Of a stretch of DNA of 64,000 bases, positions 62,677-64,000 are shown one piece after another. The DNA lies in NCBI GenBank assembly GCA_035578155.1, contig JAPWDM010000001.1, forward strand, positions 87,619,576-87,683,575. The letters run 5' to 3'. The notes under the pieces are model-generated. The model was given only the letters and a program-made list of their open reading frames with translations, did no database searches and had not been told where the DNA came from. Made by a program: the position numbers and the translations under genes. The DNA comes from Brachynemurus nebulosus. Its lineage: Eukaryota > Arthropoda > Insecta > Neuroptera > Myrmeleontidae. Each line of letters starts with the position of its first letter. Position 1 is the stretch's first letter.

Positions 62677-64000
62677 CTTTTTTTTTCAAAATCGTGTTCT
62701 ACGGGTCCGGAAACGGATAGCGTCCCTACTCTCGCCTCGTCCCGTTCTTATCGTATAGGCTGTATATAGTCTAATTTTTCGGAAAAAATTCGACTAAATG
62801 ACTACGTAACCACTGAATACAAATTCAATGTAACAATATATACGAGCGTGCACGCGCTTGTGTTACACGCGCGTGCAAGCTTCCTATATCACCACGACTT
62901 AATAAATATGGTCAAGGTTTTGGATTTAGAACTGAATTTTTTGGCATAAATATTGAACCATAAATTTTTAAATTAAAGCAATGTCCGTTACTGACTACTA
63001 AAGGTAATATTATTTTAAGAAAAATACTACTGCCTTTAGTATAATATTTCTTACAATGTTTATGAAAAATAAATAATATATTTCAAAAAATCGATCGATA
63101 TTAATTACCTAATCCGGCTTTTTTACACATTGCATACGGACCAGTTTTTGCTGCTTGTTTTAAACCTTCTGGCTCAGGAGGCGGTTCGTCATCGTCAGCA
63201 ACATTTTCAGCATCAGCATCCGCGCCCTCTTCCCCTTCTTCGGCTAACTTACGTAAACGTTCCGCTCTACGTTCTGCCCGTAATTTTTCACGTTCTTTTT
63301 CTCTCCAGGCCGCCTGCATCGCTGGTATGTCCGCCGAATAATACAAAAGAAAATGAGTATGAACATCTCGGAGTTCTTCTGTACTTTGAACATTTTTTAA
63401 CCGTTCAATATCATCATCTTTAATAAGTCGTATGTTATCTGGAATTGGAGCATCAGGGTTTTCCATAATCTTATCTAACTGGTATGAACGCATCCTTTCA
63501 AACAATGTTAAAAGGGTTTGTTTCCGACTTCTTAACTGACACCACTAAAAAAAATAACATAATTTCAAGTTTTTTAAGGTTTTCTACAAAATATTGCTTA
63601 CATTATGAACTGATAATTGAGAAATTTAGTATTTACTAAAATGTACAATACAAATGAACATTCTACCTTAATATTATGCATATTTACTCAAATTGCAACT
63701 TTCAAATTATTCACCCCCTGTGAATTTAATGTAATATAAGCAATAAGCAATATTATGACTGATATATAAAACTTACCTTAGCGTCAAACTTATACACCTT
63801 CCACAAATCATTAATAGTGAGCTCCGGTTGAACGTATTCTTTTCTATAGAACGAAATGAATGGAACTTCTAATTGCTGATTTCGCATGAAATCAAGTGCT
63901 TGTTTTATTTTGCCCACTGTTTGTGGACCTTTATTGCGTCTTTCATTTATTACAGCAGGTTGCTTAGATATTGTAGGATTGCAAAAAGCATGTTTATAAA
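41070..64000 (-). CDS. SPT6: Transcription elongation factor SPT6 (3' part, 9 exons)
   Basis: SPT6 is a nuclear histone chaperone that travels with RNA polymerase II and restores nucleosomes behind it. Joining the nine exons gives about 1431 residues plus stop. The usual animal protein is about 1700-1800, so the acidic N-terminus is outside the window. Domain order by eye is helix-turn-helix region, YqgF/RNase-H-like fold, helix-hairpin-helix ([15 protein letters not shown]), death-like domain, S1 RNA-binding domain and tandem SH2 domain ([15 protein letters not shown]), then a Ser/Thr/Pro-rich tail ending [10 protein letters not shown]. All eight junctions have GT-AG ends and matching phases, and the frame is open throughout. 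The gene is host-derived and probably functional. Its large introns carry mobile elements. Confidence 0.97.
41275..41564 (-). CDS. SPT6: SPT6 exon, low-complexity C-terminal region
   Basis: Between acceptor TTGCAG and donor AAG/GTAAAA the frame reads [17 protein letters not shown], then AHMPPPISG and [14 protein letters not shown]. The TP-rich repeats and the DW..AAE.W motif match the C-terminal region of animal SPT6. It ends in phase 2, which agrees with the last exon. Confidence 0.93.
41653..42438. mobile_element. hAT (Charlie-type) non-autonomous element in SPT6 intron
   Basis: The ends CAGTGTTTTTCAATC and GGTTGAAAAACACTG are classic hAT termini. CCCTAGAC is duplicated perfectly at 41645-41652 and 42439-42446. 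GGCGCGACCCCCCTAG near the left and GGGGGTCGCGACTC near the right extend the inverted ends. It holds a short transposase N-terminal relic. It is inserted into the left arm of an inverted-repeat element. Confidence 0.93.
42109..42285 (+). pseudogene. hAT transposase N-terminal relic
   Basis: Starting at ATG GATGAG the frame reads [16 protein letters not shown], then [19 protein letters not shown] and NKPQLFAL. The K.R.Y...YL.FGFT....KPQC pattern is the start of Charlie-type hAT transposases, where a zinc finger follows. The frame stops at 42285 where the finger should be. About 58 of an expected 600 or so residues remain, so it is a relic. Confidence 0.65.
42447..42931. mobile_element. Inverted-repeat element with central palindrome
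   Basis: ACCAACGATCCTCTGTTCGA on the left and TCGAACAGAGGATCGTTGAT on the right are inverted, and GTTCGATAACCATTCAATG pairs with CATTGAATC..ATCGAACTGG-like sequence. A second palindrome of 50-bp arms lies at 42502-42616 (TAATGCGAGAAACAGTTATT and complement). The hAT at 41653 is inserted at its left edge. Confidence 0.65.
42915..42990 (+). other. tRNA-like sequence (SINE head or tRNA relic)
   Basis: GATCTAGGGGGTAAAACGC resembles an A box with D arm. CCTGG CTAGTTA CCAGG forms a 5-bp anticodon stem with a 7-nt loop, whose middle reads AGT (Thr). GTGTTCGAGTTCCA resembles a B box and T arm. The acceptor stem is not well formed, so an active tRNA gene is unlikely. Confidence 0.4.
42991..43950. other. 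Intronic DNA with a foldback-family fragment
   Basis: Positions 43840-43950 (ATACGCTATACATAAAAATC, AAATAAATGACCCCAG, TTTTCGTAATATTTAACTCA) match an internal part of the foldback at 61206-62612. The other part is AT-rich non-coding intron of SPT6. Confidence 0.55.
43951..44133. repeat. Palindrome of Penelope-end-like sequence
   Basis: AAATAAAAACAGTCTTTACT and the complement AAGTAAAAACTGCTTTTATTT bound two arms with ATGTTTCGGTCCTTATGATC and GACCATATGGGTCGAAACAT. The GTCGAAACATGT motif resembles the second half of the hammerhead core in Penelope-like elements. A single-arm match occurs at 49370-49430. Arms are about 85 bp. Confidence 0.6.
44134..45422. other. Intronic DNA with a dispersed-repeat copy
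   Basis: Positions 44440-44690 match the repeat at 9480-9745 (ATGTTGTGTAGG, ACACACACAACTACA, CTAAATGCCTTAAG). The rest, including a C8A9 run at 44778-44798, holds no gene. Confidence 0.5.
45423..45598 (-). CDS. SPT6: SPT6 exon after the SH2 region
   Basis: The frame reads [20 protein letters not shown], then [18 protein letters not shown] and [17 protein letters not shown]. The ...NLP..M...L.AVA segment is conserved in animal SPT6. The acceptor is TTTTAGCAG, where either AG could be used. The donor is ACT/GTAAGT. Phase 1 on entry and 0 on exit agree with the neighbours. Confidence 0.93.
45644..48194 (-). CDS. SPT6: SPT6 large core exon
   Basis: A single 2551-bp exon, GATGAATTTAG after AATTAG, ending ACTG/GTAAAT. 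It encodes the YqgF-like fold ([17 protein letters not shown], about 47960), the helix-hairpin-helix ([16 protein letters not shown], about 47320), the conserved [20 protein letters not shown] block, the ETFYIGKLV and TGLWQCPFC segments, S1 ([18 protein letters not shown], about 46600) and both SH2 lobes ([36 protein letters not shown]). The tandem SH2 binds the phosphorylated Rpb1 linker of polymerase II. No frameshift or stop is present. Confidence 0.98.
48269..48434 (-). CDS. SPT6: SPT6 exon ([10 protein letters not shown])
   Basis: Acceptor TTTTTTCAG, donor TACAGG/GTACAT. The frame reads [20 protein letters not shown] and ends VKQLYYR, which continues as DEFS in the next exon, exactly as in vertebrate SPT6. 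Confidence 0.95.
48521..48700 (-). CDS. SPT6: SPT6 exon ([15 protein letters not shown])
   Basis: Acceptor TTTTTTTAG, donor TATAG/GTACAT. The frame reads [39 protein letters not shown] and [13 protein letters not shown]. This is the highly conserved segment before the YLK...PV exon. Phases on both sides fit. Confidence 0.95.
48701..49895. other. Intronic DNA, nothing coding
   Basis: SPT6 intron. Positions 48784-48810 (TAAGGCTAGGGTTACACTGG) resemble a Harbinger-type terminus like that at 14417, but the other end is not found. ATGACATGTTTCGGTCAATA at 49378 is a Penelope-end-like relic. Confidence 0.45.
49902..50072. mobile_element. MITE with TA duplication, 171 bp
   Basis: AGTGGTATGCATAAGGTTGA and the inverted CTCAACTTTATGCATACCAC are flanked by TA on each side (49900-49901 and 50073-50074). 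The arms run about 38 bp. A TA duplication suggests the Tc1/mariner superfamily. Non-coding. Confidence 0.8.
50113..50325. mobile_element. MITE with GC-rich inverted arms
   Basis: TTGCGTAAGTGTACAAC at the left and AGTTTACGCAA at the right are outer inverted ends. Inside, GAAACGCGGCGCGG pairs with CCGCGCCGCGTTTC, and GACCTAGT occurs twice. The target duplication is unclear. Confidence 0.65.
50750..51144. mobile_element. piggyBac-type MITE, left-truncated
   Basis: It ends GGACTGTATAGTG before TTAA (51145-51148) and carries GCAGAGGCCGACCGCAACCA and GTTACCACAAACAAGTATTT, shared with 36164-36410. The left TTAA end is not found. It lies about 115 bp from the SPT6 exon at 51262. Confidence 0.65.
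51262..51391 (-). CDS. SPT6: SPT6 exon ([16 protein letters not shown])
   Basis: Acceptor TTTTAAAG, donor AATAA/GTACGT. The frame reads [56 protein letters not shown] is an SPT6 signature. This 130-bp exon stands alone between a 2.6-kb and an 11.7-kb intron. Confidence 0.95.
51786..51925. mobile_element. MITE family B, copy 2
   Basis: TATGTGCAAGTGCAACTCGT, TCGTGGGCAATCGATAACTT and GCACTTATTGCACAATATAC match 25672-25810 in order and orientation. The left inverted end is less well kept than in copy 1. Confidence 0.6.
52355..52433. repeat. (TA)n microsatellite, about 79 bp
   Basis: A pure AT dinucleotide tract in the SPT6 intron, near the left end of the nested cluster. Confidence 0.97.
52672..53736. 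repeat. About 1-kb MITE-like repeat, copy B (split by piggyBac)
   Basis: It matches 31949-32957 (AAGAGAGAAAATTGTTTACA, ATTCCCACTTTGTGTGTATC, GGCATGTTAACATG.CAATGG). It stops in ATGGCACTTAA, where copy A continues GGCACTGAATCGGTTAA. The missing continuation (TTAATGGGTTAG) resumes at 59060, after the piggyBac element. Confidence 0.8.
54529..56618 (+). CDS. piggyBac-like transposase, 598 aa, four exons
   Basis: A DDD transposase that excises and inserts at TTAA without leaving a footprint. Exons are 54529-54542, 54720-55672, 55734-55889 and 55945-56618. Introns of 177, 61 and 55 bp all have GT-AG ends and restore one frame from MEGQ to the stop. Key blocks are [18 protein letters not shown] (first Asp), [17 protein letters not shown] (second Asp) and [16 protein letters not shown] (third Asp with its partner). 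The C-terminus has a Cys/His-rich finger, [17 protein letters not shown], as in piggyBac, which binds the terminal repeats. An acidic N-terminal segment precedes the core. Length matches the family (about 570-600). No internal stop or frameshift remains once introns are removed. It may still be active or domesticated, which I cannot tell here. Confidence 0.88.
56619..57647. other. piggyBac element, untranslated and internal DNA
   Basis: No open frame. It follows the transposase stop and precedes the mariner insertion. AT-rich, with long T runs. No canonical AATAAA is very close to the stop; AATAAA occurs at about 56816-56821 (GAAATAAACG). Confidence 0.45.
57648..58162 (-). mobile_element. mariner-type MITE with a transposase relic
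   Basis: The ends CGTAGGGCGCGCCATAAGTT and AACTTTTGGCGCTCCCCACG are inverted (followed by TTCGGCCT in both) and flanked by TA (57646-57647 and 58163-58164). On the minus strand a start near 58000 reads [36 protein letters not shown], the first helix-turn-helix of mariner-type transposases. The catalytic part is deleted. 515 bp long and nested in the piggyBac element. Confidence 0.85.
58163..59059. other. Right part of the piggyBac element, non-coding
   Basis: No open frame. Holds poly-T runs and the right terminal region, with TTAAGTTAAG and AAAGTTAACTT motifs close to the right end that could be subterminal sites. Confidence 0.45.
59064..60129. other. Intronic DNA with repeat relics
   Basis: GATATCATCATTTGTTCTC occurs twice (59226 and 59516), followed by AAGATATG or GAGATATG, so a roughly 290-bp unit is duplicated. 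GACAAACGAACTAACGTACG and CCAATCGGAAGTTAA near 59560-59700 look like the end of a common insect repeat. No gene seen. Confidence 0.45.
60130..61195 (-). repeat. Roughly 160-bp tandem array, reverse block
   Basis: CAGCCCTCTAGGTTTA and variants occur near 60222, 60380, 60537 and 60885. GTGGGGGTAAGGTTTTAAAG and AAGGGGGT or its variants lie between. These are the reverse complement of the units at 38970-39860, down to the adjoining CATATCCAAAATTCAG-like flank (here CTGAATTTTGGATATG, 60977). Confidence 0.8.
61206..62612. mobile_element. About 1.4-kb foldback element
   Basis: Almost the whole element is one inverted repeat with arms of about 650-700 bp. GTTTGCACCATATGGGAAAC at the left pairs with GTTTCCCATATGGTGCGAAC at the right. 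Deeper, GCACGAACAATTATCATCAC pairs with the segment around AGTAATTGTTCATGC, and AAATCTCTTAAGAATAAATC with GAATTATTCTTAGG. The turn lies near 61900. The right end lies against a (TA)n tract. No transposase is visible. Fragments of the family occur at 23776-23850 and 43840-43950. The arms have diverged by many single changes, so it is not new. Confidence 0.88.
62612..62675. repeat. (TA)n microsatellite, about 64 bp
   Basis: A pure AT dinucleotide tract beside the foldback. It is followed by TTTTTCAAAATCGTGTTC and a GC-rich repeat edge (62700-62760) that also occurs near 36450 and 38830. Confidence 0.97.
63109..63544 (-). CDS. SPT6: SPT6 exon (acidic and helical region)
   Basis: Acceptor TTTTTTTTAG, donor GGATTAG/GTAATT. 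The frame reads [56 protein letters not shown], an Arg/Glu-rich coiled stretch ([18 protein letters not shown]), an acidic loop and ends YAMCKKAGL. The LKDVQS.EEL.DV..HFLLYY motif is diagnostic for SPT6. Confidence 0.96.
63777..64000 (-). CDS. SPT6: SPT6 exon, cut by the window edge
   Basis: Open from 64000 to the donor GCTAAG/GTAAGT. The frame reads [40 protein letters not shown] and [41 protein letters not shown] is a conserved SPT6 block. The exon continues beyond the window. Confidence 0.95.

Larger units (their letters stand above)
52053..62899. mobile_element. Inverted termini with TAA duplication enclosing the nest
   Basis: GGTCGTGGCTATATAGGAAG, CTTGCACGTGCGTGTAA on the left and TTACACGCGCGTGCAAGCTT, CCTATATCACCACGACT on the right are inverted over about 40 bp. 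TAA follows or precedes them exactly (52050-52052 and 62900-62902). I infer one PIF/Harbinger-type element, originally short, that was expanded to 10.8 kb by later insertions. A further GTGCAAACATCTACAAGCGC stretch at 59955-60030 may be one of its internal pieces. The alternative is two solo copies in opposite orientation. Confidence 0.6.

Overview
This 64-kb window is AT-rich animal nuclear DNA, almost certainly from an insect whose genome has been enlarged by transposons. The evidence is a spliced metazoan gene on the minus strand, an env-bearing gypsy-type (errantivirus-like) remnant, a spliced piggyBac transposase, Penelope-like, hAT, PIF/Harbinger and mariner families, and seven long (TA)n tracts. 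I cannot fix the insect order from sequence alone.

One host gene is present. Positions 41070 to the right edge carry the 3' part of SPT6 (SUPT6H), the histone chaperone and transcription elongation factor. Nine exons are visible on the minus strand and every junction phase agrees. They encode about 1431 C-terminal residues; the acidic N-terminus lies beyond 64000. The 11.7-kb intron between 51392 and 63108, and the 3.9-kb intron between 41565 and 45422, are full of mobile elements.

Positions 1 to 41000 contain no host gene that I can support. From left to right they hold: a 139-bp tandem array; several inverted-repeat MITEs (some with clear TAA/TTA, TTAA or 8-bp target duplications); a gypsy/errantivirus-like provirus remnant (13973-18295) with a PIF/Harbinger element nested in its env region; a pogo-like fragment; two related hAT-like elements (24477-26097 and 29980-33187), the first with a THAP-domain remnant; a Penelope-like fragment with a GIY-YIG tail and a possible hammerhead ribozyme; a pair of oppositely oriented 103-bp tandem arrays; several piggyBac-type TTAA MITEs; and a 160-bp tandem array.

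The long SPT6 intron looks like a nest of insertions. A TAA-flanked inverted-terminal-repeat element (52053-62899) appears split by a TTAA MITE, which is itself interrupted by a 5.3-kb piggyBac element. The piggyBac transposase (598 aa, three short introns) is open throughout and keeps its catalytic aspartates. A mariner MITE sits inside the piggyBac, and a 160-bp tandem array and a 1.4-kb foldback lie to its right. The parts do not form a pathway. The biology is a conserved elongation-factor gene whose introns act as a refuge for DNA transposons.
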